Source of the DNA: Sphingopyxis italica
Lineage (GTDB): Bacteria > Pseudomonadota > Alphaproteobacteria > Sphingomonadales > Sphingomonadaceae
DNA length: 64,000 nucleotides
NCBI RefSeq assembly: GCF_011926545.1
Contig: NZ_JAATIT010000002.1
Location: forward strand, 372,001-436,000
Direction of reading: 5' to 3'
Positions 34,905-45,684 of the stretch are shown here, piece after piece (position 1 is the stretch's first letter; the number at the start of each line of letters is the position of its first letter). Under the pieces are notes generated by a model. That model ran no database searches, was not told the origin of the DNA, and saw only the letters and a list, made by a program, of their open reading frames with translations. Position numbers and translations under genes: made by a program.

Positions 34905-36536
34905 TTAAACCAGCCGGCTCTGCTTTACCGCGGCTTCGATGAACCCCGCGAACAGCGGATGCGGATCGAACGGCTTCGATTTGAGTTCCGGGTGGAACTG
35001 CACCCCGATAAACCACGGATGGTCCGGGCGCTCAACGATTTCCGGCAGCATACCGTCAGGCGACATGCCCGAAAAGACGAGCCCGCCCTTCTCGAGGCTC
35101 TCGCGGTAGGCGCCATTGACCTCGTAACGATGGCGGTGGCGCTCGCTGATGTCGTTGGCGCCATAGATGCTCGCGACATGGCTGTTCGGCGACAGCTTCG
35201 CTTCATAAGCGCCGAGGCGCATCGTGCCGCCCAGATCGGTATCGGCGCCGCGCTTCTGCAAACCTTCGGCGCTCATCCATTCGGTGATCATGCCGACGAC
35301 GGGCTCGTTCGTCTTGCCGAATTCGGTGCTCGACGCGTCAGCGATGCCGCTGGTGTTCCGCGCGCCCTCGATGCACGCCATCTGCATGCCGAGGCAGATG
35401 CCGAAGAAGGGCACGCCGCGTTCGCGCGCGAAGCGCACGCTCGAAATCTTGCCCTCGGACCCGCGCTCGCCGAATCCGCCGGGGACGAGAATGCCGTGCA
35501 GCGGTTCGAGATTGGCGGCGAGATCCTCGTCGCGCTCGAACATTTCGGCGTCGAGCCAGCGGATGTTGACCTTGACGCGGTGCGCCATGCCGCCGTGGAC
35601 CAGCGCTTCGTTCAGCGACTTATAGGCGTCGGGTAGCGACACATATTTGCCGACGACGCCGATCGTGACTTCGCCTTCGGGATGCTGCTTGCGGTCCATG
35701 ATGTCGTACCAGCGCGACAGGTCGGGCGCGGGTGCGTCGTGGATGCCGAATGCGCGCAAGACCTCACTGTCGAGCCCCTCGCCATGATATTGGACCGGGA
35801 CCGAATAGATGCTGTCGGCGTCGAGCGCGGGGATCACCGCTTCCTTGCGAACATTGCAGAAGAGCGCGATCTTGGCGCGCTCGGTCTCGGGCAGCGGCTT
35901 TTCACAGCGGCAAAGCAATATGTCGGGCTGGACGCCGAGCGACGCGAGTTCGCGCACGCTATGCTGCGTCGGTTTGGTCTTCAGTTCGCCCGCAGCGGCG
36001 ATGTAGGGCACCAGCGTGACATGGACCGAGATCGCCTTTTCGCGTCCCTCTTCGTTTTTCAACTGGCGGATCGCCTCGATGAACGGCAGCGATTCGATAT
36101 CGCCGACCGTGCCGCCGATCTCGCACAGCACGAAATCGAGGTCGTCGGTTTCGGCGCGCGCGAATTCCTTGATCGCATCGGTGACGTGCGGGACGACCTG
36201 CACCGTCGCGCCCAGATAGTCGCCGCGGCGTTCCTTGGCGATGATGCCCTGATAGATGCGGCCCGAGGTGACATTGTCGCTCTGCCGCGCCGCAACGCCG
36301 GTGAAGCGTTCATAATGGCCAAGGTCGAGGTCGGTCTCGGCCCCGTCGTCGGTCACATAGACCTCGCCATGCTGATAGGGCGACATCGTGCCCGGATCGA
36401 CGTTCAGATAAGGATCGAACTTCCGGATACGGACACGATAGCCGCGCGCTTGCAACAAGGCTGCGAGGCTGGCCGCCATCAAACCTTTGCCAAGCGAGGA
36501 GACCACGCCGCCGGTGATAAAAATGAACCGCGCCAT
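34905..36536 (-). CDS. pyrG: CTP synthase
   Basis: At 543 residues this is a normal CTP synthase. The synthase domain begins with [20 protein letters not shown] (ATP/UTP site) and includes [20 protein letters not shown]. The class I glutaminase domain has [17 protein letters not shown] with the catalytic cysteine and [18 protein letters not shown] with the His-Glu pair. It aminates UTP to CTP using glutamine. The order tpiA-secG-pyrG on one strand is common in alphaproteobacteria. Confidence 0.97.
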   Translation of the reverse strand: MARFIFITGGVVSSLGKGLMAASLAALLQARGYRVRIRKFDPYLNVDPGTMSPYQHGEVYVTDDGAETDLDLGHYERFTGVAARQSDNVTSGRIYQGIIAKERRGDYLGATVQVVPHVTDAIKEFARAETDDLDFVLCEIGGTVGDIESLPFIEAIRQLKNEEGREKAISVHVTLVPYIAAAGELKTKPTQHSVRELASLGVQPDILLCRCEKPLPETERAKIALFCNVRKEAVIPALDADSIYSVPVQYHGEGLDSEVLRAFGIHDAPAPDLSRWYDIMDRKQHPEGEVTIGVVGKYVSLPDAYKSLNEALVHGGMAHRVKVNIRWLDAEMFERDEDLAANLEPLHGILVPGGFGERGSEGKISSVRFARERGVPFFGICLGMQMACIEGARNTSGIADASSTEFGKTNEPVVGMITEWMSAEGLQKRGADTDLGGTMRLGAYEAKLSPNSHVASIYGANDISERHRHRYEVNGAYRESLEKGGLVFSGMSPDGMLPEIVERPDHPWFIGVQFHPELKSKPFDPHPLFAGFIEAAVKQSRLV

Positions 36537-36643
36537 GGGAGGAAAGACTTACTCAACGGGAGGGGGACGGCGCAAGCCGTCGAATCGCTTGCCGCGGAAA
36601 ATATTTCCGCCGGGCGGGTTTGGTCGGAGACCGAAGCCGCCGG

Positions 36644-37090
36644 TTATTTCTTGGCGGGCGGTGCCTGCGCGGGAGCCGGAGCGGCTTCCCGGCTTGCCGC
36701 CGCGGCGGCCGCAGCGGCCAGCGGATCGTCGCTCGCCGGGGCTGGCGCCGCATTTGCGGGCGCCTGCTGCGCGGGACCGGTCAGCGACGAGGAAGGCGCC
36801 GCGCCGCTCGTCTGCGCCGATTTCGACAGCGAGGTGTCGATCGTCGAACCGCCACGGCCGACCGAGGCCATCGCCGCTAGCAGGATCGACAGCGCGACGA
36901 AGGCCGTCGCGAGGACCGTTGTCGCCCGGGTCATGAAATCCGCCGCGCCGCGCGCCGACAGCAGGCCCGCGGGGCTGCCACCAACGCCCAGACCGCCACC
37001 TTCCGACTTCTGCATCAGGATGACGCCGATCATCACCGCGGCGACCAGCGCCTGCAGGACGAGTATGAAGGTGAAAAGGCTGGACATCAT
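36644..37090 (-). CDS. secG: Preprotein translocase subunit SecG
   Basis: A 148-residue protein with two membrane helices (about 5-24 and 55-75) and the SecG signature VILMQKSEGGGLGVGGSP between them. It assists SecYEG in protein export. The C-terminal half (about 90-148) is a long alanine/proline-rich cytoplasmic tail ending in a KK pair, as usual in alphaproteobacterial SecG. Two adjacent ATGs (37090, 37087) are possible starts; GGGAAAAT upstream fits either. Confidence 0.92.
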   Translation of the reverse strand: MMSSLFTFILVLQALVAAVMIGVILMQKSEGGGLGVGGSPAGLLSARGAADFMTRATTVLATAFVALSILLAAMASVGRGGSTIDTSLSKSAQTSGAAPSSSLTGPAQQAPANAAPAPASDDPLAAAAAAAASREAAPAPAQAPPAKK

Positions 37091-37186
37091 ATTTTCCCGA
37101 ACTCGCACGGCCTCACACGGACCGCGCTCGCGGCGCACATAGAGACGAAGCGGCTTCGCTTCAAGCCACTTGCCTGCCTCTCGTAC

Positions 37187-37271
37187 CGTTCGTGTCGAGC
37201 GAAGTCGAGACACCCATCAGGATCGCGCCACGCCGAAGGCCATCTCGACTTCGCTCGATGCGAACGGGAAA
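37187..37271. repeat. Intergenic palindrome, family 3, second copy
   Basis: CGTTCGTGTCGAGCGAAGTC at the left is mirrored by GACTTCGCTCGATGCGAACG at the right, with a GC-rich middle. It lies between secG and tpiA on the same strand and repeats the element at 31215. The resulting hairpin could attenuate tpiA-to-secG read-through. Confidence 0.85.
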
Positions 37272-37281
37272 TGGAGCTTGG

Positions 37282-38028
37282 CTAGAGGCTGGCCGCCGCC
37301 GCCACGATCGGCACGAACTTCGCCGCCGTCAGGCTCGCCCCGCCGACCAGCGCGCCGTCGACGTCGCGCGCGCCAAGCAGTTCGGCCGCATTGTCGCCAT
37401 TGACAGATCCGCCGTAGAGAATGCGCATTTCCTCCGCCGCATCGCCGAACCGCGCCGCGAGCGCCCCGCGGATCGCGCCGTGCATCGCCGCGACATCGGC
37501 AACCGTCGGCACCAGCCCCGTTCCGATCGCCCAGATCGGCTCATAGGCGATGGCGAGGCGCAAAGGATCGAAATCGTCCGGCACCGATCCCGCGATCTGC
37601 GACAGGACAAACTCGATCGCTCCACCCGATTCGCGCACCGCGCGCGGCTCGCCGACGCAGAGGATGACCGCCAATCCCGCCGCCAATCCCGCTTCTGCCT
37701 TGGCGCGCACGTCGGCGTCGCTTTCGCCGCAGCCTTCGCGCCGCTCGCTATGCCCGACGATCACGACGCGCGCGCCGATGTCGGCCAGCATCGGCGCCGC
37801 GACCGCCCCGGTAAAGGCGCCCGAGGCCGCGCTGTGGCAATCCTGCCCGCCGACCGCCCCGCCCGGCGCCGCGGCGACCATCGGGCCGATCAGCGTGAAG
37901 GGCGGGCAGATGGCGACATCGACACCTGGATGATCCGCCGCCGCGGCGAAGATCGCCTGCGCCTCGGCGAGCGCACCCGTCAAACCGTTCATCTTCCAGT
38001 TGCCGACCACATATTTGCGCCGCGCCAT
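37282..38028 (-). CDS. tpiA: Triosephosphate isomerase
   Basis: A 248-residue TIM-barrel enzyme with all catalytic elements: VGNWKMNG (Lys), VIVGHSERRE (His), AYEPIWAIGTG (Glu in the mobile-loop region) and LYGGSVNGDNA for phosphate binding. It interconverts dihydroxyacetone phosphate and glyceraldehyde 3-phosphate. The start MARRKYVVGNWKM at 38028 fits the family exactly; sequence upstream in the same frame has no matching residues and was excluded. Confidence 0.96.
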   Translation of the reverse strand: MARRKYVVGNWKMNGLTGALAEAQAIFAAAADHPGVDVAICPPFTLIGPMVAAAPGGAVGGQDCHSAASGAFTGAVAAPMLADIGARVVIVGHSERREGCGESDADVRAKAEAGLAAGLAVILCVGEPRAVRESGGAIEFVLSQIAGSVPDDFDPLRLAIAYEPIWAIGTGLVPTVADVAAMHGAIRGALAARFGDAAEEMRILYGGSVNGDNAAELLGARDVDGALVGGASLTAAKFVPIVAAAASL

Positions 38029-38207
38029 TTGCCTGTCTCTCCCACTGTTCGACCTTGTCCTCGCCCTAGCGGCGCGCAGGCGGCATAGGCAAGGCGTGTC
38101 GCACGGCCCATGAAAACCCCTTCCAGCCTTGATACCGTTCCGCCTCGCGCCTAAAGCAGCCCGCAATCGCGCCTGACCCGCGCCCTGCCGGAAAGAATGC
38201 CCTCTCC

Positions 38208-40154
38208 ATGATTACCGCCATCCGCGCCATGTTTTCCTCGACGATCGGCAAATTCCTCGCCCTTGCCTTCGTGGTGCTCGTCGGGATCGCTTTTGCCTTG
38301 AGCGACGTTACCGGCAATTCGGCGTTCGGCGGGATGGGCGGCGCCAATGTCGCGAAAGTCGGCAGCGAAAATATCGGTGTCGGCGAACTGCGCGACCGCG
38401 TCCGTCAGACCTTTGATCAGGCGCGGCAGGACCAGCCCGGGCTGACGATGGCCGCCTTCGTCGAATCGGGCGGGCTCGACCAGGTGCTCGATCAGCTCGT
38501 CGAGGGCGCCGCCTTCGACCAGTTCGCGACCGAATTGGGCTTCGGAGTCAGCAAGCGGCTGATCGACGGCCGCATCGCCGACCTGCCCGCCTTTGCCGGC
38601 GTGTCGGGCAAGTTCGACCAGACGGTGTTCGAGAATTTCCTGCGCCAGAACGGCATAAGCGAAGCGCAGCTGCGCCAAGACTTGCGTCAGCAGCTCCTCG
38701 CCGAACAACTCGCCGCGCCGATCGCCCGGATGCCCCGCATCGCGCTCGGCATGGCGCAGCCCTATGCCGCGCTGCTCCTCGAACAGCGCCGCGGCCAGGC
38801 GACCTTCATCCCGGCCAGCCCCTTCGCGCCGACCGCCGATCCCGGCGACGCCGCGCTGCAGACCTTCCTGTCGCAGAACAAGACCAAATTCACCGTGCCC
38901 GAGCGCCGCGTGATCCAATATGCGCTGTTCGACAGCGCCGCGGTGCCGGTTCCCGCCGTCACCGACGCCGAAATCGCCAAGGTCTACAAGGACAATGCCG
39001 CGCAATATGCCGCGAGCGAAACGCGCCGTTTCGCGCAGGTTATCCTTCCCGATCAGGCGGCGGCCAACGCGCTCGCCGCCAAGGTTCGCGGCGGCACTTC
39101 GCTCGCCGTGGCGGCGCAGGCGGCGGGTCTTTCAGCCTCGACCACCGGCGACCTGACCGAATCGGCCTATGCCGCAACGACGACCGCCGCCGCGGCGAAA
39201 GCCGCCTTCGCGGCGCAGCGCGGCGATGTGGTCGGGCCGACGCAGACCGGCCTCGGCTGGACCGTCGCGCGCGTCGAGGACGTCACGGCCAAGCCCGCGC
39301 GCAGCCTCGCCCAGGCGAGCGAAGAAATTCGCACCGAACTCGCCAAGAACAAGGCGAATGAAGCCATCGTCGATTATTACAACGCGATCCAGGACGCCGT
39401 GAACGGCGGCGCGTCGATCGAGGAAGTCGCCGCCGACCGCAAGCTCCAGCTCGTCGAAACCCCCGCGCTGCTGCCAAGCGGCCAAGCGCCCGGCCAGCCC
39501 GCTTTCGTGCCCGCGCCCGAACTCGCGCCGCTCGTCGCGCAGGCCTTTCAGGCCGCAGGCGAAGGCGAAGGTCATATCGCGACGATCGTCGAGAATGAGA
39601 AATTCGCCGTCTATGCGGTGAAGTCGGTCGTCGCCGCGGCCCCCCCGCCCTTCGCGCAGATCCGCGCCGACCTGCTCAGCGAATGGCGCTTTGCCAAGGG
39701 GCAGAAGGTCGCCCGCGACAAGGCGCGCGCGATCGTGAAGGCGGTCGAGGGCGGCAAGAGCCTGAGCGAAGCGGTCGCCGCCGCCGGTCCGAACATCGGC
39801 AGCGTGCAGCCGATCGGCGGCCGCCGCGCCGAACTCGGCGCCGACGGCAAGCCCGTTCCGCCCGAACTCGCCCTTCTCTTCTCGATGGCGAAGAACAGCG
39901 TCAAGACGCTCGAAATCCCCGGCAATCGCGGCTGGATGGTCATCGCGCTCAACAACGTTCAGCGCCCTGATCCGAAAGCGATCGAGCCGCAGCGCGTCGC
40001 CGCGATCGCCCAGCCGCTCGCCCCGGCCTTCGGCAACGAGCTGATCGAACAGCTCGCCGCCGAGGCGAAGCGCCGCGTCGGCGTGACGATCAACAAGGAT
40101 CTCGTCGCCCAGCTGCGCGCCGAACTCACCGGCAACGCGCCGGTCGTCGAATAA
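38208..40154 (+). CDS. Membrane-anchored periplasmic peptidyl-prolyl isomerase (PpiD-like)
   Basis: A 648-residue protein with a single N-terminal anchor (about 14-34, FLALAFVVLVGIAFAL), a SurA_N-like chaperone segment (about 40-210) and a parvulin-like domain (about 255-370: ETRRFAQVILPDQAAANAL, GLGWTVARVED). A second chaperone-like region follows to the C-terminus. It resembles PpiD, which helps newly secreted proteins fold at the Sec exit. TrpE starts two bases after its stop, so the two are co-transcribed, an order seen in sphingomonads. Catalytic parvulin residues are weakly conserved, as in other PpiD proteins. Confidence 0.9.
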   Translation: MITAIRAMFSSTIGKFLALAFVVLVGIAFALSDVTGNSAFGGMGGANVAKVGSENIGVGELRDRVRQTFDQARQDQPGLTMAAFVESGGLDQVLDQLVEGAAFDQFATELGFGVSKRLIDGRIADLPAFAGVSGKFDQTVFENFLRQNGISEAQLRQDLRQQLLAEQLAAPIARMPRIALGMAQPYAALLLEQRRGQATFIPASPFAPTADPGDAALQTFLSQNKTKFTVPERRVIQYALFDSAAVPVPAVTDAEIAKVYKDNAAQYAASETRRFAQVILPDQAAANALAAKVRGGTSLAVAAQAAGLSASTTGDLTESAYAATTTAAAAKAAFAAQRGDVVGPTQTGLGWTVARVEDVTAKPARSLAQASEEIRTELAKNKANEAIVDYYNAIQDAVNGGASIEEVAADRKLQLVETPALLPSGQAPGQPAFVPAPELAPLVAQAFQAAGEGEGHIATIVENEKFAVYAVKSVVAAAPPPFAQIRADLLSEWRFAKGQKVARDKARAIVKAVEGGKSLSEAVAAAGPNIGSVQPIGGRRAELGADGKPVPPELALLFSMAKNSVKTLEIPGNRGWMVIALNNVQRPDPKAIEPQRVAAIAQPLAPAFGNELIEQLAAEAKRRVGVTINKDLVAQLRAELTGNAPVVE

Positions 40155-40156
40155 GG

Positions 40157-41674
<1,518 letters not shown>

Positions 41675-41740
41675 GCCGCGAGATTAGATACGTGGGTCGG
41701 CAGGATGGCGGCTAACGGCCGAAAAGCGGCGCTTGGTATC

Positions 41741-41847
41741 TCGTCACCCTGAACTTGTTTCAGGGTCCATGGCCCAGCCGTTTCCTTCGGCGCCGCGCGG
41801 GATTGGAGGTCAGGCCATGGATGCTGAAACAAGTTCAGCATGACGAA
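41741..41847. repeat. Intergenic palindrome, family 4 (CCTGAACTTGTTTCAGG)
   Basis: TCGTCACCCTGAACTTGTTT at 41741-41760 is mirrored by GAAACAAGTTCAGCATGACG at 41824-41843. An inner CAGGGTCCATGG / CCATGGATGCTG pair extends the stem. It lies between the convergent trpE and sensor genes and probably terminates both. Confidence 0.85.
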
Positions 41848-41885
41848 ACTATACGACCGCCCCCACCCCTAAGCCGACACTCTCC

Positions 41886-43256
41886 TCAATCCACATCGCG
41901 AGCCGGCAAGCTCAAGGTAAACCGCGCCCCCTGCCCCGGCGCGCTGTCGACCGTCAGGTCGCCATCCATCGCCCGCGCCAGCCGGCGGGCGATATAGAGT
42001 CCGAGCCCCGATCCGCCACTATCGGTGCGCCCCAGCCGTTCGAATTTCTCGAACACCACCGCTTGCTGGTCGGCGTCGATCCCCTGCCCCTGATCGGCGA
42101 CGGTCACCGTCGCGCGACCCCCTTCGCGGTCGACGCGGATCCATATCTGTGAATTTTCAGGTGAATAGCGGATCGCATTGCCGAGCAGGTTGAGCAGCAC
42201 CTGCAGCACGCGGCGGAACTCGCCATACGCCGGAGCCCGGTCGTCGGTGCGCGGGGCATCGATGCGAATGCCCTTCTCCTCGGCCTTCATGCCGAGCAGA
42301 CCGACCGCGCGACGCGCCAGATCGCCGAGATCGATTTCGTCGCGCGCCGCCTTGAACCCCGGACGCTCGATATTCTGGAGGTCGGCGAGGTCATCGACGA
42401 GACCGAGCAGATGGCGCCCAGCATGGGCGATGTCGCCGGCGTAGCGCGCATAATCGGCGCGGATCGGTCCGTCGAACTGCCCCGAAATCGTCTCCGCCGT
42501 CGCGATGATGCGGCTGAGCGGCCCGCGCAGCGCGCCGTCGATGCGGCGGCCGAACTGCGGGTCCGACAAAGGCAAGGACCCGAAGGCCGGGTCGACGAGC
42601 GCGCCGCCCGCCTTTTGATCGGCGGCGGGCTGCGCTTCGGCGGCGACCGCGCTGCCGCGAAAGCCGGTGAAGCGTCCGGTCGCATCGAACAGCGCTTCGC
42701 CGGCAAGAATCATTCCCGTCTGCGCCGCCCGGACCCGCTGGCCGTCGAAGCGCGCTTGTCGCGCCAGAGCGCGCAGGACCGGAAAGCGGCCGTCATCGTC
42801 GGGTTGCAGTTCGAACACTTCGGAAAGCGAGCACCCTTCCCAGCCTTCGGGCACGGGCGGCGCGTCGGGCGCGCGCCGCAGCGCGACGATGCGCAGTTGC
42901 TGATCGCATTCCCACGTCCAGCTTTGCGGCACCACCGCGCCTTCGGCAATCGGCGGCATCTGCGGCTGGACCAGTGGCCGCGTGCGCCAGTCGGTGATCT
43001 CGAGGCTCGCGCCATCGGCGTCGGGCGTGATGCGGACGAGCGCGTGAATGTCGCTATGGTCGTCGGCGGCATAGAGCGGACGGCTGATGTCGCGGTGCAG
43101 CCGCTGCGCGAGTGTGACGAGGCGCGCGAGATGTGGCAGCGCGAGCGGCTTGTCGAGCCCCGCTCCCGCGCGCTGTTGCAGGCGCAGCAGCGGCGCGTCG
43201 GCGCTCACCAGCGCGCCCGACCGGTCGATGCGGCCGCGGATGACGCGCTCGTTCAC
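41886..43256 (-). CDS. Sensor histidine kinase-like protein lacking the phospho-acceptor histidine
   Basis: A 456-residue soluble protein with a PAS-like N-terminal half (about 1-215), a dimerisation helix pair (about 235-300) and a HATPase domain (about 340-452) with N-box LLNLLGNAIRYSP, G1 DQGQGID, F-box FEKFERLG and G2 GGSGLGLYIARRL. The H-box reads RRIDGALRGPLSRII where HELRTPL is expected: the histidine is glycine (codon 42534-42536) and the following glutamate is alanine. Autophosphorylation at the usual site is impossible, so it may act as an allosteric or DivL-like pseudokinase. Its ATG overlaps the stop of the upstream gene (43253-43256), indicating coupled translation. No membrane segment is present and no response regulator is adjacent. 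Confidence 0.82.
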   Translation of the reverse strand: MNERVIRGRIDRSGALVSADAPLLRLQQRAGAGLDKPLALPHLARLVTLAQRLHRDISRPLYAADDHSDIHALVRITPDADGASLEITDWRTRPLVQPQMPPIAEGAVVPQSWTWECDQQLRIVALRRAPDAPPVPEGWEGCSLSEVFELQPDDDGRFPVLRALARQARFDGQRVRAAQTGMILAGEALFDATGRFTGFRGSAVAAEAQPAADQKAGGALVDPAFGSLPLSDPQFGRRIDGALRGPLSRIIATAETISGQFDGPIRADYARYAGDIAHAGRHLLGLVDDLADLQNIERPGFKAARDEIDLGDLARRAVGLLGMKAEEKGIRIDAPRTDDRAPAYGEFRRVLQVLLNLLGNAIRYSPENSQIWIRVDREGGRATVTVADQGQGIDADQQAVVFEKFERLGRTDSGGSGLGLYIARRLARAMDGDLTVDSAPGQGARFTLSLPARDVD

Positions 43257-44176
43257 CGTGCGCGCTCCGCGCTTCGGAAATCAGGATGGTCGGCACCGTT
43301 TACCGCGCGCGCCGGCAGCATCACCAGCGACGCCTCGATCGGCGCAATCGCGATGTTATCGAGCCGCAGCGGTGCGAACAGCGGGGGCAGCGCCGCACTT
43401 TCGGCGGTCAGCAGCGCGAGCGCCATATCGTCGTAGCCGCGGCCGTGCGCCGCCGCGGCAAGTGCGAGCAGCGTCGGCCAATCGTGCCGCGCGATCGCCG
43501 CCGCCGCCGCCTCGCCCGCATCCGTGCCCAGCGCGGCGAAATAGGCGCGGCCCGCGCCGGCGATCCCGCTTTCCGCCGCTTGCCGCTCGGTCTCGGCGCG
43601 CACCGCGTCGCCCAGTTCGGCGGCGCGCTTCGCGTCCCTGCTCACCTCGGCCAGCCGCCACGCGGCAATGTCGAGCAGAAGCGTGCGGAAAGTCTCGCTA
43701 TCGAGGTCGGCGATCGCGATCGCCGGATTGCCGAGCGCATCGAACCGCCGGCGGTCGGCGATCTGCACCGCCAGATAGGCACGATCGAGGTCGGATAGGG
43801 TTTCACCGACCGCGGCCGCTTCGTCATTCACCGCTTCGGGCTCGGAAAGCAGCGGCGGCGGGCTGGTGCGCTGCGCCGACTGTTCGCGCCAGCGATGTTC
43901 CTCGGCGCGCGCGAAGCAGACGCCGGCCAGCCGCGTAGCAGAGGGCAGCCCGCCGCCCAGCCACTCGTGCCACAATGCGGCGGGGTCGATGGCGGGATCG
44001 AGCCGCGCCGCGACGTCGGCGACCATCCGCCGCGCGATCCCCAGCGACAAGGCGCGCTGTTCCTCGGTCAGCCGGCCCGCGGCGGGCGCGGCCAGATAAT
44101 CCGCCAACTCGCGCAGGCGCGCCGACAACGTCGGCGACGGCGGGTCGATGCCGGGAGAGAAGACCGATTCACTCAT
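43253..44176 (-). CDS. Uncharacterised alpha-helical protein, coupled to the sensor gene
   Basis: A 307-residue cytoplasmic protein, almost entirely predicted helical and alanine-rich, with no signal peptide or membrane segment. Near the N-terminus ARLRELADYLAAPAAGRLTE and SLGIARRMVADVAARLDPAI suggest repeated helical hairpins, faintly like DUF2336 proteins, but I cannot confirm the family. It overlaps the sensor-like gene by four bases and follows the membrane protein gene by 58 bases, so the three form one transcription unit. A scaffold or partner role for the histidine-less kinase is a reasonable inference; no enzymatic motif is visible. Confidence 0.72.
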   Translation of the reverse strand: MSESVFSPGIDPPSPTLSARLRELADYLAAPAAGRLTEEQRALSLGIARRMVADVAARLDPAIDPAALWHEWLGGGLPSATRLAGVCFARAEEHRWREQSAQRTSPPPLLSEPEAVNDEAAAVGETLSDLDRAYLAVQIADRRRFDALGNPAIAIADLDSETFRTLLLDIAAWRLAEVSRDAKRAAELGDAVRAETERQAAESGIAGAGRAYFAALGTDAGEAAAAAIARHDWPTLLALAAAAHGRGYDDMALALLTAESAALPPLFAPLRLDNIAIAPIEASLVMLPARAVNGADHPDFRSAERAR

Positions 44177-44234
44177 GCGCGTCCGCCAATATCAGCATGA
44201 CGTTAATAGGCCTTAAACCTTGAAGGTCTTTGTT

Positions 44235-45449
44235 TTACCGCGCTTCGGGGCGGCGCGCGAGCCTGAGCCAGAGCAGGATTTGGAACAAAGCGAGCAGCGG
44301 CAGGACCGCGAACATCAGCGGGGCGAAGCCGAACAGCAGCGCGGGCGCGAGCAATATCCACGCCTGATCGGCATCGGGCAGCAGCCAGTGAAAGCGCCGC
44401 CGCTCCCCCGAATCCTCGTAGAGCGACCGGGCGAGCAGAATCGTCGCGGCGAGGCACGGCGCGAGCGCGGCTTCAGAAAATGGCGGCATCCTGTGCCCCG
44501 GTCCGGCAAGCGACAGCAGCCACGGAAAAATGGCGAGCAGCACCCAGGCAAAGGTCCGGATGACATCGCGCGCGCGGTCCTGCGCCGCGCTTTCGGCGCG
44601 GAACGCCGACAGGAAGCGCATCGCGGCCAGCCCCAGCCCGCCGAGGATCGCGACGAGCGCCCCCGCCGCCGCGAGGCCGCTTGCCGCGAGCAACGCGACC
44701 GCCACCCACAAGAGGGCGGTGACATGCGGCAGGTAACGCGCGGTCGCGGGCGACTTGACGAGCAGCGGACCCGCCAGCCGGATGATCGGCATCATAATCG
44801 CCGAGCGCCCCAGCCCCATGCCGCCATATTCGATCCTTTGCAGGCTCGATTGCTCGATCAGCGCCGCGGTCGGACGATCGGCGACGATCGCGATTTCGCC
44901 CTGTTCGAACAGCGCGGGCTCGCAATAGAGCCGCCGCGCGCCCGCCTGCACCGCGAGGCGCAGCAGAGTCAGCATCATGTCCCATTCGCCGGGCATCGCC
45001 GCGAGTTCGGCGACCATCGGCTGCGAGATCGAGGCAAGCCCGCCCCAGCGCCGCGTCGCGTCGATCCGCTCGAACCCCTGCGTCAGCATCGTGTCGCCGG
45101 TGACGAGGATCGCGGGCGAACCGGGCTTCGCGATCGCCGCATAATGAGTCCCGCCCGCGCGCAGCCCGTCGGCGACAAGGATGATCCGGTCGTCGCCCTC
45201 GACCAGCGGGACGAGGTCGCTCGCCGTGCGCACCGGCGTCACCTTCATTCCCCGGCGGCGGATGCGATCGCACGCCGCGAGCAATTCGCCCGGCACCGCG
45301 CCGACCGCGACCGCGATATGCGCCACCCCGACATCGGCCAGGCGCGCCGCCTGACGCTCGATCAGCGTCTCGCCGGCGACGGTGACGAGCGCACGCAACG
45401 ACCCGTCGGGCAGCGTTTCGGAAGCGCCGACCAGCGCGATCAGGGCCAT
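44235..45449 (-). CDS. Membrane protein with a nucleotidyltransferase-like N-terminal domain
   Basis: A 404-residue protein. The first 205 residues look like a sugar-nucleotidyltransferase fold: ALIALVGASETLPDGSLRAL, then GETLIERQAARLADVGVAHI, and the strand IILVADGL where such enzymes place the metal aspartate. The usual LAAGxGxR loop is not intact, so activity is doubtful. The rest (about 225-400) has five or six hydrophobic helices; no CDP-alcohol phosphotransferase motif (DGxxAR...GxxxDxxxD) is seen. The start MALIALVGASE at 45449 is favoured; an upstream start at 45515 would add 22 poorly conserved-looking residues. It is probably co-transcribed with the two genes that follow. Confidence 0.65.
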   Translation of the reverse strand: MALIALVGASETLPDGSLRALVTVAGETLIERQAARLADVGVAHIAVAVGAVPGELLAACDRIRRRGMKVTPVRTASDLVPLVEGDDRIILVADGLRAGGTHYAAIAKPGSPAILVTGDTMLTQGFERIDATRRWGGLASISQPMVAELAAMPGEWDMMLTLLRLAVQAGARRLYCEPALFEQGEIAIVADRPTAALIEQSSLQRIEYGGMGLGRSAIMMPIIRLAGPLLVKSPATARYLPHVTALLWVAVALLAASGLAAAGALVAILGGLGLAAMRFLSAFRAESAAQDRARDVIRTFAWVLLAIFPWLLSLAGPGHRMPPFSEAALAPCLAATILLARSLYEDSGERRRFHWLLPDADQAWILLAPALLFGFAPLMFAVLPLLALFQILLWLRLARRPEAR

Positions 45450-45597
45450 CGGCGCCAGCTTTTCTCGGCAGCGGTCATCGCGGTGAAGCTTTAGGGCCGA
45501 TGAAGCGATTGGCAAGCCCCGCCATGCGCCGCGATGACGTCACGCCTTCACCTTGGTTTATCGCGCGTTCCCCGCCTTTTCCGCCCGCAAAAAAATC

Positions 45598-45631
45598 CCG
45601 GCAAAAGGACCGAATCGCTGGCCTTTGCCGG
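45598..45631 (+). promoter_or_regulatory. Hairpin in the gyrA leader
   Basis: CCGGCAAAAGG (45598-45608) pairs with CCTTTGCCGG (45622-45631) with one bulged A, about 55 bases before the gyrA start. It has no T-tract, so it is not a terminator for the upstream strand. It might stabilise the gyrA message or take part in supercoiling-linked control, but this is a guess. Confidence 0.45.
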
Positions 45632-45684
45632 CCCCATGGGCTAGACCAAATCCATCTCCCGAAAGAGCAGAAAAAGGCCGGGTC

